33,262 nt of DNA from Bacteroidales bacterium. Lineage in GTDB: Bacteria > Bacteroidota > Bacteroidia > Bacteroidales > UBA10428. Below the pieces are notes generated by a model. That model saw only the letters and a list, made by a program, of their open reading frames with translations, was not told the origin of the DNA and searched no databases. The translations under genes were made by a program, and so were the position numbers. Location of the stretch: positions 1 through 33,262 of the forward strand of contig DAOUOU010000003.1 in the NCBI GenBank assembly GCA_030626465.1. The letters run 5' to 3'. Below are positions 1-8,463 of the stretch, piece after piece (within the stretch, counting starts at the first letter, position 1; every line of letters begins with the position of its first letter).

Positions 1-561
1 GCATTAGACTGTGCCGCTTCTGAGTTTTATGAAGGCAACAAGTACAATTATGCAAAATTTGAAGGGGATAAGGGATCGGTTAGAACCTCTGAGGGGCAAG
101 CGAATTACCTTACAGAGCTTATTGAAAAATACCCTATTGATTCCATCGAAGATGGTATGGATGAAGGCGACTGGGATGGATGGAAAGTACTTACTGACAA
201 AATTGGAAAACGCTGTCAAATAGTAGGGGATGATCTGTTTGTTACCAATGTCGAATTTCTGAAAAAAGGCATTGATATGGGTTGTGCAAATTCAATACTG
301 ATTAAGGTAAATCAAATAGGAACTCTTACCGAAACGCTTGATGCAATTGAAATGGCTCATCGTGCTGGCTATACATCTGTTACTTCTCATCGTTCAGGAG
401 AAACAGAAGATTCTACAATAGCTGATATAGCCGTTGCAACAAATTCGGGACAGATTAAGACCGGATCATTAAGTCGTTCAGACAGAATGGCTAAATATAA
501 CCAGCTGCTCAGAATTGAGGAAGAGCTTGGGGAAGCAGCAATTTATGGTTTCGATAAATAA
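1..561 (+). CDS. eno: Enolase, C-terminal part (5' truncated by window edge)
   Basis: Glycolytic enolase converts 2-phosphoglycerate to phosphoenolpyruvate in the cytoplasm. The reading frame is open from base 1, so the visible 186 residues are the C-terminal part of a protein that is usually about 430 residues long; the true start lies outside the window. The metal-binding acidic residues can be seen at fragment positions D3 (ALDCA), E50 (SIEDG) and D77 (GDDLF), and the catalytic lysine is K102 (ILIKVNQ). The signature SHRSGETED follows, then IKTGSLSRSDR, which contributes to substrate binding. All expected active-site residues of this half are present, so the gene looks intact. No canonical intrinsic terminator follows; the downstream gap has small hairpins without a T-run. 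Confidence 0.97.
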   Translation, partial: ALDCAASEFYEGNKYNYAKFEGDKGSVRTSEGQANYLTELIEKYPIDSIEDGMDEGDWDGWKVLTDKIGKRCQIVGDDLFVTNVEFLKKGIDMGCANSILIKVNQIGTLTETLDAIEMAHRAGYTSVTSHRSGETEDSTIADIAVATNSGQIKTGSLSRSDRMAKYNQLLRIEEELGEAAIYGFDK

Positions 562-584
562 TATAGAGAAGTTAATAATATCTG

Positions 585-660
585 AGTCGAGGCTGTCTAA
601 GCCGCCACTTTTCAAGTGACGCAAGGGGGTAAATAAAACTACACCTGATAATCAGATTGT
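585..660 (+). other. Possible structured RNA element (three small hairpins) between eno and the SpoIIE sensor gene
   Basis: Three short stems lie close together: GGCT/AGCC (591-603, 5-nt loop), CACTT/AAGTG (606-618, 3-nt loop) and CTGA/TCAG (645-655). The middle stem is followed at once by ACGCAAGGGGGTAAA. The ACGCAA after a hairpin recalls the core of GEMM-I (c-di-GMP-I) riboswitches, but the partner conserved blocks do not match, so I do not call a riboswitch. The rest of the 214-base gap holds no ORF that I would support. It may be the eno 3' UTR or a leader of the next gene, although the best promoter candidate for that gene (716-747) lies downstream of these hairpins. Confidence 0.2.
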
Positions 661-715
661 TAATACTTTTACTTATGTCGAGCTCACGTTAAATAGGATA
701 ATATCATATGATAGG

Positions 716-747
716 ATTGTTTCTTACCATTTAGTTAACTAATTTTA
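716..747 (+). promoter_or_regulatory. Candidate Bacteroidota-type promoter for the SpoIIE sensor gene
   Basis: ATTG (716-719) is followed after 20 nt by TAATTTTA (740-747). This compares with the Bacteroidota sigma-ABfr consensus TTTG-N19-21-TAnnTTTG, with one mismatch in each box. It would start transcription about 20 nt before the ATG at 776. AT-rich sequence makes chance matches common. Confidence 0.35.
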
Positions 748-775
748 GTATATATATCTCTGAGTAAATAAATTC

Positions 776-3700
776 ATGAGAAGCAGATTATTACTACTGT
801 TTTATATACTATTTATATTTCAATCAATATGGGCTCAAAAATACCATCCTGTAGAAAGATTTACTATTAAGCAGGGTTTATCTCACAATGATATCACAAG
901 TCTTTATCTCGACAGTAAAGGTTTTCTGTGGATTGGCACCAGCGAGGGACTAAATCGTTACGATGGATATACTTTTTATAAATATTATTCTGATTTAAAG
1001 GATATTTCTTCCATACCAAATGATCATCTTTTTAAAATACAGGGCGAAGGCGATGATAATCTTTGGTGTGCATCAGCAACCGGAATTTTTAAGCTGGATT
1101 TGAAAAACAATAGTTTCACTTCATATACTAATTTTCTGGACACACTTAACTATTCTGCTTTTTCACCAGTATATGATTTTGTTATTGATACGCTAAATAA
1201 TAAAGTCTACTATGTGGGGAAACAGTTTTTTGGTAAGTTAGACATGATATCAGGATATAGCGAACGAATTCCTCTCGGGAACAATAATCCTTTCACCAGC
1301 TTTACTCACAATTATTCTATCGAATCTTTTTCTGATAGTGACAGCATAATCATTGTTGCCGGGAATGAAATTTTTAACTACAATAACAAAAATGATACGA
1401 TCTTCCCGATATTGGATACATATACTGAATTGTTTGAAAAAGATGGTGGAATCAACGGAATTAGGTCTGGTTTAAACAATGAATTATGGATTTTTTCCAA
1501 GAAGAGAATATGGCAGTACGTTAATAATCAGCAATTGATAGAGATATCTTCTCTAAAGATTGCAGGGGATCATAACATTGAGATCATAAATATTGTCCAG
1601 AAAAATGATAGCACTCTTCAGGTTTTTACTTTCAAGCGGATAATTGAATTTGATTTTCTCAACCAATCCGTAATTTCTTTTTCTATATTTGAAATACCAT
1701 CAACTTCTACCTGTGAGATTTCATCATATCTAAAGGATCGATCTGGTATTTACTGGCTGGGTAGTGATCAAGGCTTATACAAATTCAATCCCCATATAAA
1801 TGTCTTCAAGCATTATTTTATGACTGAGGCTTTTGAAAGATCTTTTTCTTCAGATATTGCATCGGCCGTTTTCGATTCGAATGGAAAGATATGGTTAGGT
1901 CTAAGCTCCGGATACTTATTAATAGTTGATCCTGAAAGGAAAGATCTCATAAATTCCATTCTCGTCAGTAAAAACCTTAACTCAAGGATCAACTCATTGA
2001 AAATAAATAATTCAGGAAAAATATTGGTATGTACCAATAGCGGCTTAAGTGAGTTTGATGTGCCATCTAATAACCTTTATACCAATAATTCCCTGAAATC
2101 AGAAATTATTCTCCTTGATAATATCGTTTATACGGCTTATACAGATGGCCCAGATACTATCTGGATATCAACCAGTAATGGTATTTACTTTCTTGATGGA
2201 AGCAATGATGCCTTACCCAAATCTATCTCATCTGAATTACTCTCATCTGAACCATACGAAAAAATCAAATCTACTTCGGAGCATATATATTTTATGCAGA
2301 CTCACCAGCTTGCTGAATTGAATCGCGCAAACAATCAAATACAACTTATCACAATAACTGATTCAATAAAAAATAATATAAGCTATCTTAATGATATTCT
2401 CCCACTGGATAACAAGCGTTTATTAATTGCAACTTCGGATGGAATGTATGTGTATGATTCTCAGGGTAAACAGATTACCTCATTTGATTTTCATACAAAG
2501 GGAATTAATAATTGCATTAATTCCCTTTTAAAAGATAGCAATGGAGATTTATGGATAGCAACAAGCAATGAGCTGATCTCCATTGAAAATAATAAAAACA
2601 GAGTCAAGCATTATACTATTCAGGATGGTCTAAATATTGGAATATTCGGCAGGAGGGTTGCATCGGTAGCTCCTGATGGCAAATTGCTCTTTGGTGGTAA
2701 GCATGGATTTGTTACTTTTTATCCCGATTCTATCATAGCGAATAAGTATATTCCAAACATTGAATTAACGCAAGCCATATTCTCCGGGAAAAATCGAAGA
2801 TTCACTAAAAATCTGGTCGGGCTTGATACACTCTTGGTTGAACCTGAGTATCGTTATTTAAGAATTGGTTTTTCAGCATTGAACTTCTGGGCTCCGGGAA
2901 AGAACCAATACAAATATTCCTTGGAGCGTTTGGAAAGACCGGAGAATTGGATCCCGCTTTATAACCAGAATTTCATTGATGTATCAGGTTTAAAAGCCGG
3001 CATTTATCGTCTTAAAATATTGGGATCAAATAGTGATGGCATCTGGAATTCTGACTCACGCGACCTCGTAATTCAAATTAATGCTCCCATATGGCAGTCA
3101 AGGGTATCCATTCTTGTTTACGGAATTATTCTAATTATTGTATTTTATATTACAATCTATTTTAGAACCAAACAACTGAGAAAACTTAACAAGGGATATC
3201 GCGAACGAGAGCATATTGGTAAAAAAATAGAATTACAAAAGGAAGAATTAGCCATAAAAAATAAAAATATTACGGATAGCATTAATTATGCAAAACGAAT
3301 TCAAATTGCTCTGATGCCATCCCAAAAACTGTTTAAGAAATTATTTTCTGATTCTTTTATTCTTCATATTCCAAAAGATATAGTAAGTGGCGATTTTTAT
3401 TGGGTCAACGAAGTTGAAGGAAGAATATACATTGCAGCTGTCGATTGCACTGGGCATGGAGTACCGGGAGCTTTTATGTCAGTCATAGGATTTGAATTAT
3501 TTCGACGCATCACTGAAACGGAAAAGAAAAAACAGCCAGCAGAAATTTTAAACAGTCTGAATAGAGGATTTGAGTCCATTTTCAGTGATGCCGATAGTGT
3601 AATACTTCGTGACGGAATGGATGTAGCCTTTTGTGCTATCGATCAGGAAATGAAGGTTCTCGAGTTTGCAGGTGCTTTTAATCCACTTTATCTTATTCGT

Positions 3701-4027
3701 GAGAACAGCATTACTGAGATTAAAGGAGATAGATTTTCTGTTGGCTTGAATGAAGAGGAGAATGAACAAAAATCATTTAATGATCATGTTATTCCTCTTT
3801 CTAGAGGCGATGTAATTTATATTTTTACTGATGGTTTTGCCGATCAATTTGGAGGTCCGGACGGGAAAAAATACAAATACAGAAGATTTCGTCACTTATT
3901 GTTAGCATTGCATCAATTACCTATGGAACGTCAGGGTGAATTTCTTAAAAGAAGTATTTTGGATTGGAAGGGATCCCTGGACCAGGTGGATGATGTTTTG
4001 GTTGTTGGTATAAGGATTGATAAATAA
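776..4027 (+). CDS. Membrane sensor: Reg_prop beta-propeller + Y_Y_Y + SpoIIE-type PP2C phosphatase
   Basis: A signal peptide (about residues 1-20, ending IWAQ) is followed by a long periplasmic region of two-component-regulator propeller repeats, with classic pieces such as KGFLWIGTSEGLNRYDGY near the start. A Y_Y_Y-type domain spans roughly 690-760. A single membrane helix lies at about 776-796, then a charged helical linker and a cytoplasmic SpoIIE/PP2C domain at about 855-1083. Metal-binding aspartates are visible: D873 (VSGDFYW), D890 (VDCTGHG), D near 1019 (FTDGFAD) and a late VDDVLVVG. The likely role is to dephosphorylate a Ser/Thr-phosphorylated partner, such as an anti-sigma-factor antagonist, in response to a periplasmic or outer-membrane signal. 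No such antagonist or anti-sigma kinase is nearby, so the target is unknown. The gene ends one base before the convergent histidine kinase gene. Confidence 0.9.
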   Translation: MRSRLLLLFYILFIFQSIWAQKYHPVERFTIKQGLSHNDITSLYLDSKGFLWIGTSEGLNRYDGYTFYKYYSDLKDISSIPNDHLFKIQGEGDDNLWCASATGIFKLDLKNNSFTSYTNFLDTLNYSAFSPVYDFVIDTLNNKVYYVGKQFFGKLDMISGYSERIPLGNNNPFTSFTHNYSIESFSDSDSIIIVAGNEIFNYNNKNDTIFPILDTYTELFEKDGGINGIRSGLNNELWIFSKKRIWQYVNNQQLIEISSLKIAGDHNIEIINIVQKNDSTLQVFTFKRIIEFDFLNQSVISFSIFEIPSTSTCEISSYLKDRSGIYWLGSDQGLYKFNPHINVFKHYFMTEAFERSFSSDIASAVFDSNGKIWLGLSSGYLLIVDPERKDLINSILVSKNLNSRINSLKINNSGKILVCTNSGLSEFDVPSNNLYTNNSLKSEIILLDNIVYTAYTDGPDTIWISTSNGIYFLDGSNDALPKSISSELLSSEPYEKIKSTSEHIYFMQTHQLAELNRANNQIQLITITDSIKNNISYLNDILPLDNKRLLIATSDGMYVYDSQGKQITSFDFHTKGINNCINSLLKDSNGDLWIATSNELISIENNKNRVKHYTIQDGLNIGIFGRRVASVAPDGKLLFGGKHGFVTFYPDSIIANKYIPNIELTQAIFSGKNRRFTKNLVGLDTLLVEPEYRYLRIGFSALNFWAPGKNQYKYSLERLERPENWIPLYNQNFIDVSGLKAGIYRLKILGSNSDGIWNSDSRDLVIQINAPIWQSRVSILVYGIILIIVFYITIYFRTKQLRKLNKGYREREHIGKKIELQKEELAIKNKNITDSINYAKRIQIALMPSQKLFKKLFSDSFILHIPKDIVSGDFYWVNEVEGRIYIAAVDCTGHGVPGAFMSVIGFELFRRITETEKKKQPAEILNSLNRGFESIFSDADSVILRDGMDVAFCAIDQEMKVLEFAGAFNPLYLIRENSITEIKGDRFSVGLNEEENEQKSFNDHVIPLSRGDVIYIFTDGFADQFGGPDGKKYKYRRFRHLLLALHQLPMERQGEFLKRSILDWKGSLDQVDDVLVVGIRIDK

Positions 4028-4028
4028 G

Positions 4029-5771
4029 TTAAGACTCAGGATTTTGCAGAGATAGAAGGTTACGCATTTTTTGTAGCAAAATCTCTACCTGAAATGGTTT
4101 GGAAATGTACTCGTTCATTCCGGCTGCCAGACAAGACTCTTTATCGCCAGATAAGGCGTTTGCAGTAATAGCAATAATAGGCGTTTGTGTATTCGTACTT
4201 GATTCAAGCTCCCTTATTTTCTTTGTTGCAAGAATACCATTCATAACAGGCATCTGAATATCCATCAGTATAAGATCATATTTGGTAGTGCCAAATTTAT
4301 CCAGTGCTTCCTTGCCATTACTGGCAACCTCAATATTCTTAACCTTATTCTTCAGACTCAGTATAACTATTTTCTGATTTATAGAATTATCTTCAACAAG
4401 CAACACATTTGCATCTTCAAGTTTTTGGCTAATGTAAGGTTGAATAATTTGCTTTGATTGTACATCAGGTGTGACTCTTTGTGTCTTATCGTTATTCAAT
4501 AAAAAGGCAAGACCAATATAAGTACGATTATTCTTTGTACTAACCTCAAAGCTTCCGTGATAATGATGAACTATTTTTCGAGCGATGCTAAAATCAAGAT
4601 AATTCTTTTGCAATTCATTTTTTGTTTGAATCGGATTATCCGGAGAAACAAAATAATTATCCTTATCATCTTTTTTCAGTTTTAGCAGAGGACAGGCAAT
4701 TTGAAATTCCAGTTTACTAAATTCATCATTTTCAGCTGAGATAGTCACATCGATTGAGATTTTTGGTTTCCCGTTAAAGCTAATTTTAATAAGGTTTTCT
4801 ATCAGGTTAAGTATTAATTGTTTAATTCTTACCGGATTGCCAATATAATGAGTTTCAGGAGCATTTATTGTTGATTCTATCTCAAGCTTATCCTTATGTT
4901 GATTTCTGAAAAGCATAAGCGTATTATCGATAGTAGATTGAATGTTAAAACTTACCTGACTCTTTTCATCATCATCTATATCAATGGTTGATATCTGAAC
5001 AATATTGTCTACAACATTTACAAGATTATTAGTAGAAGCAATTATGGTCTCAAACAAATCTAGTTGATCCGGAGGCAATTTACTTCTGTCGACGAGATTT
5101 GATATCAGCGTAATATTATTTAATGGTGTTCTGATCTGGTGTGAAAGTTTAGATAGAAAATCATCCTTTCTCTTACTTTCATTTCGACTATCAGCAATCC
5201 ATTCCTGCATAGTTTTCAGATTACGCACACGCAAAAATTCATAGGTATAAATTATTGCATGGATTGAGAGATATGCACCAATTATTCTCAAGCTAAAGCT
5301 TAACTCATAATCGGGAAGCACAGTAATATAAAGATTTAGATAACAAATTAGTGTAATGAAAATCAAGAAAACAAGAGATCCTCTTGTCCCATTATCGAGT
5401 CCTTTTAAGGCAATAGCAAGAATAGGGAAAGGAAAAACCCACAGGAAGCCAGTTCCAAACGCACCTCCGGTTGCAAGACAATACAATAAAACACAGGCGG
5501 TAATGACCAGAATGATGTTAGAGGATAATTCAATTTTTAACGATCTATAGAGAAAATAATATGTTAAGTATACCAATGCAGAAGCAATACCCAATACAAG
5601 TGCAAGCAGGTAATTCTCATTGATGATTGCAATAACACCAAAAGTGAGGTAGAAAAATAGTGAGATAATACCTGCATAGCTGATTGTAATAACCTTATCA
5701 GTATCTTGCAGATCAAGGTTTTTGTCAACTTTCTGCGAGAAATAGTTTGTTAACTGCTGAAGTAATCCCAT
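4029..5771 (-). CDS. Six-TM hybrid histidine kinase with C-terminal receiver; ATPase motifs degraded
   Basis: The protein has 580 residues and about six hydrophobic helices between 30 and 180. A HisKA dimerisation helix follows, with phospho-acceptor H211 in SHQIRTPLNN. The HATPase-like domain is at about 275-425 and a receiver domain at about 455-575. The receiver is complete: acidic pair E460/D461, phospho-acceptor D504 (LMDIQMPVMNG) and K558 (ISKPF). The ATPase N-box is recognisable (N326, LNLIENLIKI), but the expected DxGxG (G1) position near 358-368 reads IACPLLKLKKDD, and the GLGL-type G2 motif before the IARKIVHHYHG helix reads NYLDF. The receiver and H-box therefore look functional while ATP binding is doubtful. 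It could be a phosphorelay or pseudokinase partner of another kinase, or a divergent kinase. It converges with the SpoIIE sensor gene. Confidence 0.88.
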   Translation of the reverse strand: MGLLQQLTNYFSQKVDKNLDLQDTDKVITISYAGIISLFFYLTFGVIAIINENYLLALVLGIASALVYLTYYFLYRSLKIELSSNIILVITACVLLYCLATGGAFGTGFLWVFPFPILAIALKGLDNGTRGSLVFLIFITLICYLNLYITVLPDYELSFSLRIIGAYLSIHAIIYTYEFLRVRNLKTMQEWIADSRNESKRKDDFLSKLSHQIRTPLNNITLISNLVDRSKLPPDQLDLFETIIASTNNLVNVVDNIVQISTIDIDDDEKSQVSFNIQSTIDNTLMLFRNQHKDKLEIESTINAPETHYIGNPVRIKQLILNLIENLIKISFNGKPKISIDVTISAENDEFSKLEFQIACPLLKLKKDDKDNYFVSPDNPIQTKNELQKNYLDFSIARKIVHHYHGSFEVSTKNNRTYIGLAFLLNNDKTQRVTPDVQSKQIIQPYISQKLEDANVLLVEDNSINQKIVILSLKNKVKNIEVASNGKEALDKFGTTKYDLILMDIQMPVMNGILATKKIRELESSTNTQTPIIAITANALSGDKESCLAAGMNEYISKPFQVEILLQKMRNLLSLQNPES

Positions 5772-5924
5772 AATGGGGAATGGTTTAATACTTATTAAAT
5801 TTAATTAAAATTAGCATAAATAGTAATTTTCTTCGTTATTAAAATTACAAGCCCTTAAGTTATTTTCAACTTTAAATCATTTACAAAAGCTGAATTTTTA
5901 TTTCTGACTTTGCTACAGAAAAGG

Positions 5925-5932
5925 TAAATTTG
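5925..5932 (+). promoter_or_regulatory. Candidate -7 box (TAAATTTG) for the secreted-protein gene at 5956
   Basis: TAAATTTG matches the Bacteroidota -7 consensus TAnnTTTG exactly. A TTTG lies upstream at 5909-5912 but only 12 nt away, closer than the usual 17-21. A transcript starting about 7 nt downstream would begin after the TTG at 5935, which favours the ATG at 5956 as the start. Confidence 0.4.
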
Positions 5933-5955
5933 TTTTGACAGGAACTATTTTTATT

Positions 5956-6630
5956 ATGAGATTATTGGCCGGATTGATTTTTCTTGTACTTGTTAACCAC
6001 TGCGTTTCTTCACAGGTTGATTCCACTGAACTAGTTGAATATACAACTGATTTTCAGTTCAAAGAGGGACTATATCTTAATTTTAATCAGATAAAAACCA
6101 ATTCTCCTCTTCCAAAATCCAGAATAATCTCAACATATGATTACAATGATCCCGAATTTTTTGATAAAGTATTGTCCAAGTTGAAAGTCTTTTATTACGA
6201 TAACATTGGTAACAGGAATGAATTAAAATCTGATAATATTTGGGGATATTCCAGAAATGGATTCCTGTATATAAATATAGATGATGATTTTTTTAGAATT
6301 ACATTAATAGGAGCCATTTGTCACTTTATTGCAAGTCATACAACATACACCAATTATTATAATTCGCCCTATTACTACAATTCATATTATGATCCATATC
6401 GTATGCATCCTTCCTCATACCCAACTACAGAGATGAGACAATATTTACTGGATTTTACAACAGGAAGGGTATTGGATTATAACTTTGAATCGCTTGAAGC
6501 AATATTAATGCAGGATCCGGAATTACATGACGAATTCGTTGCTCTGAGTAAGAAAAAAAAGAAACAACTTAAATTTATTTATATACGTAAGTTCAACTCA
6601 AGAAATCCTTTATATTTTCCAAAAAATTAA
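5956..6630 (+). CDS. Secreted or periplasmic protein of unknown function, Tyr-rich segment
   Basis: I do not recognise this protein of 224 residues. It begins with a signal peptide (MRLLAGLIFLVLV..., cleavage probably after SS or SSQ). The ATG at 5956 is chosen over a TTG at 5935 because the signal peptide starts cleanly there, AGGAA lies 11 nt upstream, and the TAAATTTG box would put the transcript start after the TTG. A segment about two thirds along is very rich in Tyr, Asn, Pro and Ser (NSPYYYNSYYDPYRMHP) and may be a disordered loop. A lysine run (KKKKKQ) lies near the C-terminus. The next gene starts only 12 bp downstream, so the two are probably co-transcribed and may act together in the envelope. 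Confidence 0.75.
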   Translation: MRLLAGLIFLVLVNHCVSSQVDSTELVEYTTDFQFKEGLYLNFNQIKTNSPLPKSRIISTYDYNDPEFFDKVLSKLKVFYYDNIGNRNELKSDNIWGYSRNGFLYINIDDDFFRITLIGAICHFIASHTTYTNYYNSPYYYNSYYDPYRMHPSSYPTTEMRQYLLDFTTGRVLDYNFESLEAILMQDPELHDEFVALSKKKKKQLKFIYIRKFNSRNPLYFPKN

Positions 6631-6642
6631 AAATGTTTAATC

Positions 6643-7491
6643 ATGAGAAAAACGATAATTGCTCTGATCTATAGTGCCTTGTCAACTATAATTATTGCGC
6701 AAAGTTACATCCCAAGCAGAGACGATATCAATGCCTTTTTTAACACTAAAACCATGGTAGTGTTGCTGGATAATCCCTTATTGGAATATAATATTGTAAT
6801 CAAGGAGGTAATGGAACAGGAATGGACCATCACAGAATTCGAATACATCACCTTCAAAGAATTTGAGGAGCTGAGATTTGATCCACAGTATTCTTTTCTT
6901 TATATGTCGCAGGTTACATTTGAAAATGACAAAACAGACGCGAGATACAGATTCCTTCACCTATCACTTGGCGGAGATTATTTCAGAAAGAACCAGATGC
7001 CAGATATTGCTTCTATTCCTCTATCCTACTATAATGTTGAGGAAGACAACTACATATATAAACTGGCAATTCTGGTGAGATTCATCCAGAAACATGCTTT
7101 GCTGATTAAAGATCATCCTGAGATAGTTTCAGCAAATGTTCTTCAACATTACAATAATAATATCAAGGACATAAAGGGCAAGAACCTGTATTTGCTTGAA
7201 GAAGAATTATCAGATGAAGTGAATTCCACAGCCAGGATAAAGAAAATATATTCCTACGATTTCAGGATTGTAACAAAGGAAAATATCACTGAGGCTATTG
7301 CTAACAGGGATAAGGATATTGTATTTCTCCATAAAGTTGGACCTGAAGGTACGAAAATTAATGCAAGGTGTTATAAAATTATTATTGGAGCTGCAGATGC
7401 CAATTTTTACTATTTCGATTATCATAAAATCTCAAATAAAAAACCTGATGGATTTTTAAGTCAGGATTTTAAAAAACTTGAAAGGAAATAA
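6643..7491 (+). CDS. Secreted or periplasmic protein of unknown function
   Basis: This is a 282-residue protein with a signal peptide (MRKTIIALIYSALSTIIIAQ). It shows no membrane helix, lipobox or catalytic motif that I can name. It has an alternating alpha/beta texture, with repeated hydrophobic strands such as TMVVLLD, YSFLYMSQV and CYKIIIGAADANFYYFDY. The start at 6643 follows the previous stop by 12 bp, which makes a two-gene unit with the Tyr-rich secreted protein. Similar unannotated pairs are common in Bacteroidota, but I cannot assign a family by eye. It is intact and its codon use resembles that of its neighbours. Confidence 0.75.
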   Translation: MRKTIIALIYSALSTIIIAQSYIPSRDDINAFFNTKTMVVLLDNPLLEYNIVIKEVMEQEWTITEFEYITFKEFEELRFDPQYSFLYMSQVTFENDKTDARYRFLHLSLGGDYFRKNQMPDIASIPLSYYNVEEDNYIYKLAILVRFIQKHALLIKDHPEIVSANVLQHYNNNIKDIKGKNLYLLEEELSDEVNSTARIKKIYSYDFRIVTKENITEAIANRDKDIVFLHKVGPEGTKINARCYKIIIGAADANFYYFDYHKISNKKPDGFLSQDFKKLERK

Positions 7492-7650
7492 TCTGTGGCT
7501 GATTGAAATAGCTTCGACAGGTATTTTCACAGATATTATTTTACCTAAAAAATCGAGGATACCCAGCCATATACTGTTTATATGTTCTTAATACGCGAGG
7601 TAAAACTCAAATTTCTTTTTACTATCTTACATGCCAAATAGGATAGAACC

Positions 7651-8406
7651 ATGACCTGCAGATTATATTTTTCTATTCTTATTCTTCTTTTATTATCATT
7701 TAATGCCCAATTATTATCGCAACAAGAAGATTTAGAAGCAAGTTTATTATTGGTAGACAGATATATAGCATCTGGAGAAATTACTAAGGCTCTGACTACA
7801 ATAGAGAATATTCTGGTAAAACAACCAAATAATGTTGATGGACAAGAAAAGAAGATCAGCATACTTACGGAACAGGATAGAAGTAAAGACGCTTATAATG
7901 ATGTAGAGGACTATATGAGGATGTATCCTGACCAGCCGGAATATTTTTATTTTAGAGCTCTACTGCATCTTCAAAAAGGAAAATACTCAAAAGCAATTGA
8001 TGATTTTAACCGGGCTATTCAACTGGACATGCCAGATAATACTGTTTACAAGGTATACCTGAACAGGGGAATGGCTCACTTTTATCTGCAGGATTTTGAT
8101 TTAGCTGAAGATGATTTTAATGAAGTATTATCATTACATTCTAAATCTGCAGCAGCATGTCATGGTAAGGGTATGATTAAATATGAACTGCGTGAATACG
8201 AGGAAGCTGTAATACAGTTTCAGAAAGCATTAAAGCTTGAAGATGAAAACCCTATCACTCATTTTAACATGGCTATGACTTATTTCAGACTGGAAGAGAT
8301 AGATAATGCATGCTATCATTTTAATAAATCATGTTCTCTTGGACATAGAAATGCGTGCAGACTACTTATGATGGAATGTTCCCAGGAAATAAAAATTTCT
8401 AAATGA
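7651..8406 (+). CDS. Secreted TPR-repeat protein
   Basis: This 251-residue protein has a signal peptide (hydrophobic core LYFSILILLLLSF, ending LLSQ) followed by about five tetratricopeptide repeats. The clearest repeats are around KYSKAIDDFNRAIQLD, DFDLAEDDFNEVLSLH, EYEEAVIQFQKALKLE and EEIDNACYHFNKSCSLGH. TPR arrays act as protein-protein scaffolds; here the location would be the periplasm or the inner face of the outer membrane. The last repeat ends with NACYHFNKSCSLGHRNAC, reminiscent of Sel1-like repeats. AGGATAG lies just upstream of the ATG and sets the start. A gap of 159 bp separates it from the preceding gene, so it is probably transcribed on its own. Confidence 0.85.
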   Translation: MTCRLYFSILILLLLSFNAQLLSQQEDLEASLLLVDRYIASGEITKALTTIENILVKQPNNVDGQEKKISILTEQDRSKDAYNDVEDYMRMYPDQPEYFYFRALLHLQKGKYSKAIDDFNRAIQLDMPDNTVYKVYLNRGMAHFYLQDFDLAEDDFNEVLSLHSKSAAACHGKGMIKYELREYEEAVIQFQKALKLEDENPITHFNMAMTYFRLEEIDNACYHFNKSCSLGHRNACRLLMMECSQEIKISK

Positions 8407-8438
8407 GGGTCTTACTACACCCCTAAATATTTATATTG

Positions 8439-8446
8439 TATATTTG
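8439..8446 (+). promoter_or_regulatory. Candidate -7 box (TATATTTG) for the GT2 fusion gene
   Basis: TATATTTG fits TAnnTTTG exactly and ends 17 nt before the ATG at 8464, which implies a leader of about 10 nt. I see no convincing -33 box at the expected distance. Confidence 0.35.
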
Positions 8447-8463
8447 TCCTCTTTTCGCAACCG

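Noticed and set aside
591..640. c-di-GMP-I (GEMM) riboswitch
   Set aside because: Only ACGCAA after a hairpin fits; the conserved A-rich block before the first stem, the second stem and the receptor pairing are not found.
706..715. Palindrome ATCATATGAT as an operator
   Set aside because: Ten bases of AT-rich palindrome is expected by chance and no second copy was noticed nearby.
5356..5550. 64-residue plus-strand ORF inside the histidine kinase gene
   Set aside because: It is an antisense shadow of the membrane-helix region with no start signal or recognisable protein features.
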